A stretch of DNA of 8,257 nt from Bryobacterales bacterium (GCA_025353235.1 JANXQZ010000026.1:1-8257); one strand, 5' to 3'. Positions 1-7,479 are shown, counted from the first letter of the stretch. Notes: generated by a model not told the origin, from the letters alone. Numbers and translations: made by a program.

Positions 1-542
1 TCAATAATTCGTGCACGTTCCGCTCTCTCAGACTGGCTGAACGCGAAATCGATCAGCCTCTCGCCAGTCTCGATCGCAATCCGCAGCTTCAATCCGGCTG
101 CATCCTCCCCGCCCATCAGGAACATCTTCAGCAGCGCCGCCGGACCCGCTCCCCCTTCCACCTGCTGCTCTCGCGTCAAGGCGCTGACGTGCCGCCCCAG
201 TGCGATAGTCCGAAAATCCGGCCGCCCATCCAAAAACTCTACATAAGCGTCGATCATCAACGCTAACAATGCCCGGCCATCCACTGACTGAACATCAGCC
301 ACCCGCCGCTCCACAATCGCCTGAAACTCGCCCACCGCCTTGACCGCAATTGCGTCCAGAATAGCCTGCTTGTCCGGAAAGAAACGATACAGTCCGCCAA
401 CGGAGACTCCGGCCATGGCGGCGATGCGGCTGGTAGTAATTTGCCCGAGCGGCATGCTTCCCAGAAGTTCGGAGCATGCCTCCAATATCCGCTGGACGGT
501 ATCGGTGCTGCGTTCCTGAACGGGAGTTCGGCGGATTGCCAT
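1..542 (-). CDS. TetR/AcrR-family transcriptional regulator (3' end beyond window)
   Basis: The minus-strand frame opens with ATG at 542 (MAIRRTPVQERS) and stays open for 180 codons to the left edge, so the C-terminus is missing. Residues about 15-60 form a typical TetR DNA-binding domain: a first helix (VQRILEACSELLG), then the helix-turn-helix TTSRIAAMAGVSVGGLYRFF followed by PDKQAILDAI, which is the family signature. The remainder is an all-helical ligand-binding and dimerisation region whose effector cannot be read from sequence. The gene is divergent from hpnH with about 60-80 bp between them, so it may control hpnH and itself. That is inferred from position only. No strong Shine-Dalgarno precedes the ATG. 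An overlapping minus-strand frame starting at 553 is a shadow. Confidence 0.9.
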   Translation of the reverse strand, partial: MAIRRTPVQERSTDTVQRILEACSELLGSMPLGQITTSRIAAMAGVSVGGLYRFFPDKQAILDAIAVKAVGEFQAIVERRVADVQSVDGRALLALMIDAYVEFLDGRPDFRTIALGRHVSALTREQQVEGGAGPAALLKMFLMGGEDAAGLKLRIAIETGERLIDFAFSQSERAERARII

Positions 543-547
543 TGAGG

Positions 548-574
548 TTGCATCGCCAGTATCGCAGGTATAAT
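548..574 (+). promoter_or_regulatory. Candidate sigma-70 promoter for hpnH
   Basis: A perfect TATAAT box lies at 569-574. The best -35 match is TTGCAT at 548-553, which gives a short 15-bp spacer. A start of transcription near 581 would leave a 5' leader of roughly 20-40 nt before hpnH. The -10 box is convincing, the -35 is only fair. Two imperfect 9-bp direct repeats (552-560 and 561-569, 7 of 9 identical) lie in the spacer. Confidence 0.5.
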
Positions 575-582
575 AGTAAAAA

Positions 583-598
583 GCGAAGAACAGTTCGC
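583..598. promoter_or_regulatory. Palindromic candidate operator between tetR and hpnH
   Basis: GCGAA (583-587) and TTCGC (594-598) are inverted copies separated by 6 nt. Nested within is the palindrome GAACAGTTC (588-596). The element sits just downstream of the TATAAT box, at the expected transcription start of hpnH, where a bound TetR dimer would block initiation. The two half-sites are short, so a chance occurrence is possible. Confidence 0.35.
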
Positions 599-620
599 GT
601 TTGTGATTCAACCTCAGACC

Positions 621-1718
621 ATGCCCATACCTATCTCCCAAATGTGGACCGTTGCCACTTATGTCTTGAAGCAGCGCCTATCGGGACGCAAACAGTATCC
701 GCTCGTGTTGATGCTGGAGCCGCTGTTCCGCTGCAACCTCGCGTGCGCGGGCTGCGGCAAAATTCAGTATCCAGCGCACATCCTCAAGAAAAATCTTTCG
801 CCCGAAGATTGTTTCCGCGCTGTGGACGAATGCGGCGCGCCCATGGTCAGCATCCCCGGAGGCGAACCCCTCATGCATCCGCAAATCGCGGAAATCGTAG
901 CCGGTCTGGTGAAACGCGGGAAGTATATCTACCTATGCACGAACGCTCTCTTGCTGAAGGAAAAGATCGACCAGTTCACTCCTAGCAAGTACCTGACGTT
1001 CTCGGTCCATATGGATGGCGAGCGAGAGCACCACGATTTCTCCGTGTGCAAAGAAGGGGGCTACGACGTCGCGGTGGAAGGGATCCGAGAAGCCGTCAAG
1101 AGAGGGTTCCGAGTTACTACCAACACGACGCTCTTCGACGGAGCCGACCCGAACAGCGTGCGCTCCTTCTTCGGCGAGATGATGAACCTCGGCGTGGAAG
1201 GCATGATGCTCTCCCCCGGCTATTCCTACGACAAAGCGCCCGACCAGCAGCACTTCCTGGGCAAGGACCGCACGCGCGATCTGTTCCGCAAGATATTGTC
1301 GAACCGCGCTCCGAATTGGGTGTTTAATCAATCGCCCCTTTTCTTGGAATATCTAATGGGCGATCGCGAGTACGCCTGCACGCCCTGGGGCATGCCGACT
1401 TACAACCTGTTCGGATGGCAGAAGCCATGCTACTTGCTGCAGGACGGTTATGCCGATACCTTTGCCGAACTCATGGAGAGTACGGAATGGCATCGATACG
1501 GAACCGAGTCGGGCAATCCGAAGTGCTCCAACTGTATGGTCCACAGCGGTTACGAAGCTTCGGCGGTGCATGATACCTTCGGCTCGCTCAAAGGTTTTCT
1601 CGGGACGGTGCGTGCCACGTTGTCCTCCCGTTACCGCGATCGTCAGGCGCTGGAGGCGTTGAAGCTGCCAGCTAAGCCCAGCCATGCGCTGGTGCAGATT
1701 GAAGAGGTTCAAGTTTGA
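621..1718 (+). CDS. hpnH: Adenosyl-hopene transferase HpnH (radical SAM)
   Basis: HpnH uses S-adenosylmethionine and a [4Fe-4S] cluster to make a 5'-deoxyadenosyl radical that adds to diploptene. The product, adenosylhopane, is the first intermediate of extended (C35) hopanoids. The protein shows the family N-terminus (YVLKQRLSGRKQYPLVLMLEP), the radical-SAM triad CNLACAGC (Cys38, Cys42, Cys45), the GGEP SAM-binding motif (80-83) and a cysteine-bearing C-terminal segment (NPKCSNCMVHSGYE). At 365 residues it is close to full family length. I prefer the ATG at 621 because HpnH proteins begin about there. An in-frame GTG at 603 would add six residues, and neither start has a clear Shine-Dalgarno. 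It is divergent from the tetR gene and overlaps the next gene by 4 nt. No other hopanoid gene lies in the window. Confidence 0.95.
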   Translation: MPIPISQMWTVATYVLKQRLSGRKQYPLVLMLEPLFRCNLACAGCGKIQYPAHILKKNLSPEDCFRAVDECGAPMVSIPGGEPLMHPQIAEIVAGLVKRGKYIYLCTNALLLKEKIDQFTPSKYLTFSVHMDGEREHHDFSVCKEGGYDVAVEGIREAVKRGFRVTTNTTLFDGADPNSVRSFFGEMMNLGVEGMMLSPGYSYDKAPDQQHFLGKDRTRDLFRKILSNRAPNWVFNQSPLFLEYLMGDREYACTPWGMPTYNLFGWQKPCYLLQDGYADTFAELMESTEWHRYGTESGNPKCSNCMVHSGYEASAVHDTFGSLKGFLGTVRATLSSRYRDRQALEALKLPAKPSHALVQIEEVQV

Positions 1719-2047
1719 CCGGTACTGACGAGGAGCTGCGCGAAGGGCTGGAGAAAGCTTTCGATTATCGGGGCGATATCACGATCACCCGCAAGGACGG
1801 CAGCCAGATTGAAGGCTATCTTTTCGACCGGCGCACCGGCCAAACGCTGGCCGATTCCTTCGTGAGACTTTTTCCAAAAGATCGAGATGAGAAGATCTCG
1901 GTCGCCTACGCAGACGTTGCCGACCTAGCCTTCACGGGGCGCGATACGGCAGCAGGAAAAAGCTGGGCCGCGTGGGTGAAGAAGTACCTCGAAAAGAAGG
2001 CGGCCGGAGAGAAGCAGATCGAGTTGCAACCCGAAAAGCTAGACTGA
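1715..2047 (+). CDS. Small conserved-looking protein of unknown function, coupled to hpnH
   Basis: This 110-residue protein starts at TTG 1715, overlapping the hpnH stop codon as TTGA. A Shine-Dalgarno-like AAGAGG lies at 1702-1707, 7 nt before the start, so translation is probably coupled to hpnH. There is no signal peptide, membrane segment or cysteine. The central part (residues about 18-75) alternates short beta-type segments (DITITRKDGSQIEGYLFDR, then FVRLFP, KISVAYADVADLAFTG), which suggests a small beta-barrel resembling Sm or SH3-like folds. The tail (80-110) is a lysine-rich helix. The frame has normal coding character. I do not recognise the family. The tight link suggests a role related to HpnH or hopanoids, but that is inference. 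Confidence 0.75.
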   Translation: MTGTDEELREGLEKAFDYRGDITITRKDGSQIEGYLFDRRTGQTLADSFVRLFPKDRDEKISVAYADVADLAFTGRDTAAGKSWAAWVKKYLEKKAAGEKQIELQPEKLD

Positions 2048-2064
2048 GGCCGACGCGCCTGCCC

Positions 2065-2733
2065 CTACTCTAGAAAACGGTCCCGCAGCCCGTCCAGTGA
2101 GAACTCAGGACCTCTCACAAAATCCATCAGCCTAAGTTCACGCGAACGCACATTCTCCACGGCCTTCCGCAGCTCATCAATCGAACACTCAGGCACCGCC
2201 AGCAGCCCATTCTCATCGCCATGCAGCACATCTCCGGGACGAACCGCCAAGCCATCGATCTCCACCGGTACATTCACCCGCACGATGTGAAAGTACGCAT
2301 GGCTCGCTGCAGCCCCTTTCGCGAAATAGTGCATCTCCATCGCCCGAACTTCCGGAATATCGCGCACGCCGCAGTCGCTCACCACTCCGATAGCGCCTAG
2401 GCGCTTGAAGATAGTCGACATCACCTCCCCGCAATGGGCGGCGAATTCGCCCCGGCCTCCAATCTCCTGCATCACCACCACGGCTGGTTTCAACGAAGCA
2501 TGCACGGCAGCGAACAAATCGCAGAACACGTCTTTGTCGATCTCGGTCTGCCGGGTCACAGTCTCCACCTGCGCAGTCACAGCGTATCCGCACATGGTCC
2601 CCATCTCTGGAAAGAGCGCTCGCGTGTTTAACGAAGCGAACCCATCTGATCTTGGCCGGATGTTCAACTCTTCAATCGCGTTTGACAACGTCGGCGAATC
2701 CACCTGCCGCAAGTACGCTATTCTGTCGTTCAT
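2065..2733 (-). CDS. RraA-family protein (4-hydroxy-4-methyl-2-oxoglutarate aldolase-like)
   Basis: The 222-residue product has the RraA/HMG aldolase fold signature. A glycine-rich stretch with the conserved GE pair lies at about 92-103 (GGRGEFAAHCGE). The metal and oxo-acid binding motif follows at about 115-125 (GVVSDCGVRD, with Arg-Asp at the catalytic position), and the C-terminal PGDVLHGDENGLLAVP lies at about 167-181. Many members are Mg-dependent class II aldolases or oxaloacetate decarboxylases acting on 2-oxo acids. True RNase E inhibitors are a minority. I chose the ATG at 2733, which has an AGGAG at 2738-2742 and overlaps the upstream stop codon as ATGA. A longer frame from 2859 runs through the preceding gene and is unlikely. 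As last gene of the four-gene operon it probably handles a 2-oxo acid from the imported sugar. Confidence 0.85.
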   Translation of the reverse strand: MNDRIAYLRQVDSPTLSNAIEELNIRPRSDGFASLNTRALFPEMGTMCGYAVTAQVETVTRQTEIDKDVFCDLFAAVHASLKPAVVVMQEIGGRGEFAAHCGEVMSTIFKRLGAIGVVSDCGVRDIPEVRAMEMHYFAKGAAASHAYFHIVRVNVPVEIDGLAVRPGDVLHGDENGLLAVPECSIDELRKAVENVRSRELRLMDFVRGPEFSLDGLRDRFLE

Positions 2734-3818
2734 TTCTCTCCTGGATCCCAAATCGTGGCCGAGATTACCCGCTCTGAAGCGTCGTCCTGAGCCATGTAAT
2801 AAACGCTGACCACCTTGCCGTCGGTCCTCTGGACAGTGCGCACGTAAGCCAATTCCCAAGTCGCCGTCTTGCGCAACTCGATTTCAGGACCCCACGTGTC
2901 GCCGCCATCGCTGCTCAAACGCGCTCGGACCGCATAGGGCAGGCTCCGATAGCCATAGGTTAGGCATAGCCGACCATCCTGCAGCCGGATCATGCTGGGC
3001 GGGTTGCCGCTAAATCCTCCCGTGGAAGGCACGGGGCGGGGAAGCAGTTTCCATGTCGACCCGTTGTCGGTAGAACGATACAGATCGATCCAATTCGTCT
3101 GCGCATCCTGTTTCACTCGGGTTGCCGAGACGATCGTATGAGCATCCAGCCGCACGCTGGAAGGCATGATCGAGAAACCCTTCGGCTCCTCGCCAAGCCA
3201 TGAGACGAATTGCCAAGTCAATCCGCCATCCTTGGTGCGGGCGCACATCACTCGGCCTTCTTTCGCGTTTCGCTTCGATGCAGTCAGGAAAGCGAAGGCA
3301 TCGCGTTTGCCGTTCACGATGTAGTCCGTACGCCCTAAGATGCCCGGCTGGTCGAAGAGCGGGAAGCGATACGGACCTAGCCACAGCTTGCCTCGATCTT
3401 TCGAATACCAGATCCTGGACGGCCCTTTGTTGGAATCAGTGAAGCGAATCGTCATGGCGAAACCGGGAGCGGTGAAGTCCATCGGCTCGGTTAGATCGGT
3501 AACGGCAATCCCTCCTTGCTCCGCAGGCAGCAGCGAGCGAGGCGATTCGATAGTCCACGTTTCACCGCCATCCAGGCTGCGTGCCAGGCGCGGTTCTTCA
3601 GGCTTGTGGTTGTCGTACTGATGCCCGTCGGGGGCCTTGCGCAGAAAATAAGCCGCGCTGAAGCCGACCAGGATCTCATTTCCCCACGACCAGATGCCGT
3701 GGTTTGCCGGCCAGCCGCCGTATCGGCCCGCTTCTTTATAAACCAGGACGTTCTTCACCTCGGCAGCTTGCAGGAGCATCCCGATAACCAAGATTGCCAG
3801 CACTCGGCTAAGCGACAT
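2730..3818 (-). CDS. Exported BNR/Asp-box sialidase-like protein
   Basis: The 362-residue product has a signal-peptide-like N-terminus (MSLSRVLAILVIGMLLQAAEV) and then a six-bladed-propeller type sequence. Five Asp-box motifs (S/T-x-D-x-G-x-x-W) are visible at residues 81-88, 139-146, 195-202, 249-256 and 302-309. Such repeats mark sialidases and related BNR proteins, which cleave terminal sialic acids or other glycans or simply bind them. Several arginines are plausible members of the sialidase Arg triad, but I cannot identify the classical FRIP motif or assign a Tyr/Glu nucleophile, so activity on sialic acid is not shown. I chose the ATG at 3818, which has GGAGG 6 nt upstream. It overlaps the transporter gene by 11 nt and the RraA-like gene by 4 nt. 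Confidence 0.85.
   Translation of the reverse strand: MSLSRVLAILVIGMLLQAAEVKNVLVYKEAGRYGGWPANHGIWSWGNEILVGFSAAYFLRKAPDGHQYDNHKPEEPRLARSLDGGETWTIESPRSLLPAEQGGIAVTDLTEPMDFTAPGFAMTIRFTDSNKGPSRIWYSKDRGKLWLGPYRFPLFDQPGILGRTDYIVNGKRDAFAFLTASKRNAKEGRVMCARTKDGGLTWQFVSWLGEEPKGFSIMPSSVRLDAHTIVSATRVKQDAQTNWIDLYRSTDNGSTWKLLPRPVPSTGGFSGNPPSMIRLQDGRLCLTYGYRSLPYAVRARLSSDGGDTWGPEIELRKTATWELAYVRTVQRTDGKVVSVYYMAQDDASERVISATIWDPGEK
2736..2742 (-). promoter_or_regulatory. Ribosome binding site of the RraA-like gene
   Basis: AGGAGAG lies just before the ATG at 2733, with about 4 nt between the AGGAG core and the start. It supports the short start over the frame extending to 2859. Confidence 0.7.
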
Positions 3819-5055
3819 GTGCGGCCTCCAATTGTGGCACGCCCCGTTTCGCAAAAACGAACGCCGCCACCAGCAAAAGCACGCCAGCCAGCAGATAAAC
3901 CACCGACGCTAAAGCAATACCAAAGCCAAGTCCATGATCGCGCGCGATCCAACCAACGATAAACGGCGCGGTGGCCCCGCCTCCCAGCCACCCTACGCTG
4001 TTCATGAATCCCGCCGCCGTGCCGCGCGCCTCCGGGCGAATCACGTCAAATAGCGAGGCGAAAATATTCGCATCGTACAGGCCCTTGAAGAACCCCCATG
4101 CGGTCAGAGAAAAAATCAGCAGCGCGATGGACTGAGTCATCCCGCACAGCGCCACGAAAGGAGCGCCGCCGAATACCCCGATCGCCTGGACCAGCATGCG
4201 TCCGCCCGGGCTCTTTTGCCGCCACTTATCGGCCAGCCAGCCGCCGCTTACCGACCCAACCAGGCTTGCCAGCTGGACGTAAATCGTAGCGGTGAGGCCC
4301 GACATGGCGAGGTTCAAATGAAAGCGGTCATACACGAATTTGGGCATCCAGCTCAGCAGCACCGCCGCTACGAAGTTCGCGCAGAGGAACGCTCCCATCA
4401 GCGTGACTGCCGCTGGCGAACTCCATACGGTCCGCAGCGACTCGCTTATGTTCAGAGGCTTTGCCGACGCAATTGCCAGGTCCGCGCTGCCCCGCGCAGG
4501 CTCTCGCAGCCATTTTTTCAAAACGAACCCAAGCACCATTCCAAGTCCGCCAAAGACGAAGAATGACCAGCGCCACCCATAATATTGCCCGATGAGCCCG
4601 GCGAAGAATCCCCCCGCGATGGTCCCAACGTAGACGCTAGTTTGATGGATGCCGATGGCCTTCGAGCGGGTGTCCTTCCCGTGGTAGTCGCTCACCATGG
4701 ACATAGAGGCCGGATAATAAAACGTCTCGCCCAATCCCTCGGCGGCTCGCAAAACGACCAGCGAGCGAAAGTTGCTGACGAAGCCCGTGGCGATGCAGAT
4801 GATGCTCCAGGCCTGCAAACCACCCAGAATCGCCGTCTTACGCCGAACCCTATCGACGATGATCCCCGCAAACTGCCCGCAGATGCCATACACGATTGCG
4901 AAAGAGCTGCCCAGCATGCCAAGTTGCATGCTGTCCAAATTCATCGACTTTTCAAGCAGCGGAAACACGGAAAATATGGCTTGACGATCCGCGTAGTTGA
5001 AGAATGAGATCGCCCACAGCATCCCAACTACTTGCCAGCGATAATTCGACTTCAT
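3808..5055 (-). CDS. MFS transporter, ACS (anion:cation symporter)-like
   Basis: This 415-residue inner-membrane protein has about twelve hydrophobic segments. The first carries the ACS-type motif FNYADRQAIFSVFP (about 19-32). The MFS motif A follows in the loop after the second helix (about 66-74, IIVDRVRRK). The stretch RAAEGLGETFYYPA (103-116) and GWRWSFFVFGG (160-170) are also typical of hexuronate, glucarate and related organic-anion symporters. It most likely imports an acidic sugar or small carboxylate with protons. The exact substrate is inference. Its ATG overlaps the stop of the upstream hydrolase gene as ATGA, and no strong Shine-Dalgarno is seen, so it probably relies on translational coupling. 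It ends 11 nt inside the next gene. Confidence 0.9.
   Translation of the reverse strand: MKSNYRWQVVGMLWAISFFNYADRQAIFSVFPLLEKSMNLDSMQLGMLGSSFAIVYGICGQFAGIIVDRVRRKTAILGGLQAWSIICIATGFVSNFRSLVVLRAAEGLGETFYYPASMSMVSDYHGKDTRSKAIGIHQTSVYVGTIAGGFFAGLIGQYYGWRWSFFVFGGLGMVLGFVLKKWLREPARGSADLAIASAKPLNISESLRTVWSSPAAVTLMGAFLCANFVAAVLLSWMPKFVYDRFHLNLAMSGLTATIYVQLASLVGSVSGGWLADKWRQKSPGGRMLVQAIGVFGGAPFVALCGMTQSIALLIFSLTAWGFFKGLYDANIFASLFDVIRPEARGTAAGFMNSVGWLGGGATAPFIVGWIARDHGLGFGIALASVVYLLAGVLLLVAAFVFAKRGVPQLEAAHVA
3825..3829 (-). promoter_or_regulatory. Ribosome binding site of the sialidase-like gene
   Basis: A perfect GGAGG stands 6 nt before the ATG at 3818 and lies within the 3' end of the transporter gene. 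It decides this start over the in-frame upstream start at 3854, which would also spoil the signal peptide. Confidence 0.75.
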
Positions 5056-7451
5056 TGGGCGGCTGGCCCGGCATTAATCAACCAAACCTCCGACACTTGG
5101 CAACCCCGGCCGTTGCCGCCGAGTCCGGGCGGGCGAGTCCATTCGAGCGTCAGGGTGCCCCCGCGAGTCGCCTGCGCCGGAATATCGAACTCGGCGGGGT
5201 CGGGCGGATTCTTCTTCGCCAGATACGGATGCACCTCCACGCCGTTAGCAGCCAAGCGAACGGGCACGCGCGGCATATCGCCCCCATACACAACCCGAAC
5301 TCTGTAATGCGCCTGCGGGTCAAGTCCGGCATAGCGCATTCGCAGCGGCTCGTCATACAGCGATTCGGCGTGGTTGAACCAGGACATGCGCCAGCCTTGA
5401 TCAGGCCTGCGGTCTCCAAAGCCGATCAGCGCCGAGTGCAAAAAATCGGGATCCTTCTCGAAGCCTTCGCCGGAGATCAGGTGCGACTGCTGCGCGATGT
5501 TGCCAAGATCGTCATAGAATCCACCCGGGCCTGGATTGGTCCAGTTGATGATTTCGCTGATCTTGGCAAGGCGTTCCGGTTCGTTTGCCAGCACTCGAAT
5601 CTCGGCGAAGCGGCTCTTCAGCCAGCCGCGATTGTTGAGCGTATAGTCGATCGCATCCAGATTGCCGCCGCGTCCCACGGCGATGGCTTGATAGCGTGGA
5701 ACGCTGAGCTGCATGCGAATGCTCTGAAACAAGCCCTCGGCGATTTCAAATACGCGAGCCCGAAGGTCGCGGGCTCTCGCCGTCAGGGCCTCCGCGTCCA
5801 GGATGCTCTCCGCCGTTGTCATCGCAGTCAGCGATCCGGTGCGCTTGGCCCGTTGCAATTCACCCAGGGCGCGTTCTTCCTGCTCAGTCTCGGCAATCAG
5901 ACGGCTACGCAGGAACGCATCGTAGTAGGCTCGGTAGAGCGCCTGCTGAAAGCGCCAACTCAGCTTTGTCTGCGGCGTAGCTCGCCGTTCCATCTCCTGG
6001 AATTGCAGCAGCGTTGTTTCCACGCCGACATTCGCCAGCAGCGGGCCTTTCCAATTTTGCTCGAGGGCCAGCAAGCCTTCCGCGAAACTGGACGCGAATT
6101 CGTCGCTCGCAAATAGCCGGCCGTACTCGGTCAGAATGCTCCGGACCTCCGCGTCCGGATTCCAGCCGAGTCCACTCCACACGAACTTATTCACATCGTC
6201 GTTGCAGCCTTCCGAATACGTGACGAAGCCATTGGTGTACTGACGGTACTTGCGGAAGATCACAGCCTGGCCGAGCGGGCGCGGATTGATCCCCTCCCTC
6301 CCCTCGGTGAGCGCGAAAGCTGAATCCCAATCCTGAACCGGGAATTGAGCATGCACGCTGTGCGTGATGTCGGGATAGAAACGGATAGGGTACCGCTTCG
6401 GGATGCGGGCGCGCACTTCGGGCAAGCTGTACATGGTCTGCGGACCAAAGACTACCCCTGAAAGCCAAGCTGGCTGCTGGTCCATCAACCCATAAAATTC
6501 CTGCATCCACTCTTTGCTGAAGCTCTGAGGCGATACCCACATCTCGGCCTTCGGATGATACTTGTGAAGGCTCGCGGTTTGCTTCTCGAGCAGAGCCAGC
6601 AGATACTTCGGCTGCGTGTGTCCCGGATCGCCACCGGGCACGAAGATGGCATCAATGCGAGGCAGCCGACGATATACTTCGGCCCATTCCTTCAGAGCGA
6701 ATTCGACCGTTGCAGAGTCCGAATAATCTTTGTCCATGGCCGGATACCAAACAGAAACGTCCAGGCCATACTCGTCCGCGATGCGCGACATCTCCACCAT
6801 CATTTCGATCTTGGGAAGTGGAAAATGCGGGCTGTCGTTGGCATCGTCCGAGCGGGGAGGAATCAGCTCGATCGTGTTCATGCCGAAGATCGCCAACTCT
6901 CGAATGTACTGATCCCAGATGGCCACCGACCATGCGTCGTAGGCGTTTGTCTTGGGGCGATAACCGAGTTGATGGCCGCGAACCTGCATCGCCGGAGCCG
7001 TGACAATGTGTAGTCCGGCATCTAGTTCCAAACGCTGTCGGCTCATGTGCAATTGGCGCAGGAGAAAGCCGGTGCCGAACAAGACTCCGCGGTCGTCAAA
7101 TCCTGCCACGACAGCGAGCGGCGAGATGGCCCCATCGGAAGACACGACTGAGAATCCTTCCGCTTTGCCGGGCGGCAGGGCTGGCAATCCGCGCAAGAGG
7201 GGCGCCACCTGACTGGCGCGTCCGAGCACGAATGCGGAACCACTGGGCGGCTGGCTGCTTACGATCTTGAGACGAAGCTGGGTTCGCTTCTCGATCTCTT
7301 CGGTAAGCACAACGGCTGCCTTCTGTTCCCGCGCACTCGCGCCTGGAGGCAGAACAATCACAGCAGTTCGAAAATCGAGAACGGCGGCAGTCAACGGCAG
7401 GCTCACCAGCGCGGAGAGCCAGGGAAGAATTAATCGTGAGAGCAAGATCAA
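5052..7451 (-). CDS. Large secreted glycoside-hydrolase-like protein with GH67N/GH20b-like N-terminal domain
   Basis: From a TTG start at 7451 the product is 799 residues, beginning with a likely signal peptide (MILLSRLILPWLSALVSLPL). The frame extends upstream to an ATG at 7574, but that start lies inside an intergenic repeat and puts 41 odd residues before the signal, so I reject it. Residues about 30-150 resemble the alpha/beta domain that precedes the catalytic barrel in alpha-glucuronidases and hexosaminidases (RGVLFGTGFLLRQL). A barrel-like region follows, with GHQLGYRPKTNAYDAW, FGMNTIELIPP, VWYPAMDKDYSD, FVPGGDPGHTQPKY (about residues 270-283) and VTYSEGCNDDVNK. The C-terminal 120 residues are beta-rich, like a carbohydrate-binding sandwich. 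No known family is certain. It leads a tight operon with a transporter, so it probably releases the sugar that is imported. Confidence 0.8.
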   Translation of the reverse strand: MILLSRLILPWLSALVSLPLTAAVLDFRTAVIVLPPGASAREQKAAVVLTEEIEKRTQLRLKIVSSQPPSGSAFVLGRASQVAPLLRGLPALPPGKAEGFSVVSSDGAISPLAVVAGFDDRGVLFGTGFLLRQLHMSRQRLELDAGLHIVTAPAMQVRGHQLGYRPKTNAYDAWSVAIWDQYIRELAIFGMNTIELIPPRSDDANDSPHFPLPKIEMMVEMSRIADEYGLDVSVWYPAMDKDYSDSATVEFALKEWAEVYRRLPRIDAIFVPGGDPGHTQPKYLLALLEKQTASLHKYHPKAEMWVSPQSFSKEWMQEFYGLMDQQPAWLSGVVFGPQTMYSLPEVRARIPKRYPIRFYPDITHSVHAQFPVQDWDSAFALTEGREGINPRPLGQAVIFRKYRQYTNGFVTYSEGCNDDVNKFVWSGLGWNPDAEVRSILTEYGRLFASDEFASSFAEGLLALEQNWKGPLLANVGVETTLLQFQEMERRATPQTKLSWRFQQALYRAYYDAFLRSRLIAETEQEERALGELQRAKRTGSLTAMTTAESILDAEALTARARDLRARVFEIAEGLFQSIRMQLSVPRYQAIAVGRGGNLDAIDYTLNNRGWLKSRFAEIRVLANEPERLAKISEIINWTNPGPGGFYDDLGNIAQQSHLISGEGFEKDPDFLHSALIGFGDRRPDQGWRMSWFNHAESLYDEPLRMRYAGLDPQAHYRVRVVYGGDMPRVPVRLAANGVEVHPYLAKKNPPDPAEFDIPAQATRGGTLTLEWTRPPGLGGNGRGCQVSEVWLINAGPAAQ

Positions 7452-7452
7452 G

Positions 7453-7479
7453 AGTATACTCGCGGCTCGCGAATGGCAA
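7453..7479 (-). promoter_or_regulatory. Candidate promoter of the glycan-utilisation operon
   Basis: On the minus strand TTGCCA (7479-7474) and TATACT (7458-7453) are separated by 15 bp, slightly short for sigma-70. Transcription would start at about 7446, almost at the TTG codons at 7451 and 7445, so the message would be nearly leaderless or use a later start. The assignment is tentative. Transcription could also read through from the DedA-rhodanese gene. Confidence 0.35.

Noticed and set aside
476..985. A 169-codon plus-strand open frame overlapping the tetR start and the hpnH 5' half
   Set aside because: It is out of frame with hpnH, Arg-rich, lacks any motif, and covers both a real gene start and the control region.
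2048..2064. A terminator between the convergent 110-residue gene and the RraA-like gene
   Set aside because: The 17-bp gap has no stem-loop with a T-run on either strand that I could find.
2734..2859. The longer RraA-like start at 2859
   Set aside because: It would overlap the sialidase-like gene by more than 120 nt, whereas ATG 2733 has a Shine-Dalgarno and gives the normal family N-terminus.
5004..6116. A 370-codon plus-strand open frame opposite the hydrolase gene
   Set aside because: It lies antisense to a well-supported gene with domain-like sequence. Its translation is rich in Arg, Gln, Ala and His with no recognisable domain, as expected from the complement of GC-rich coding DNA.
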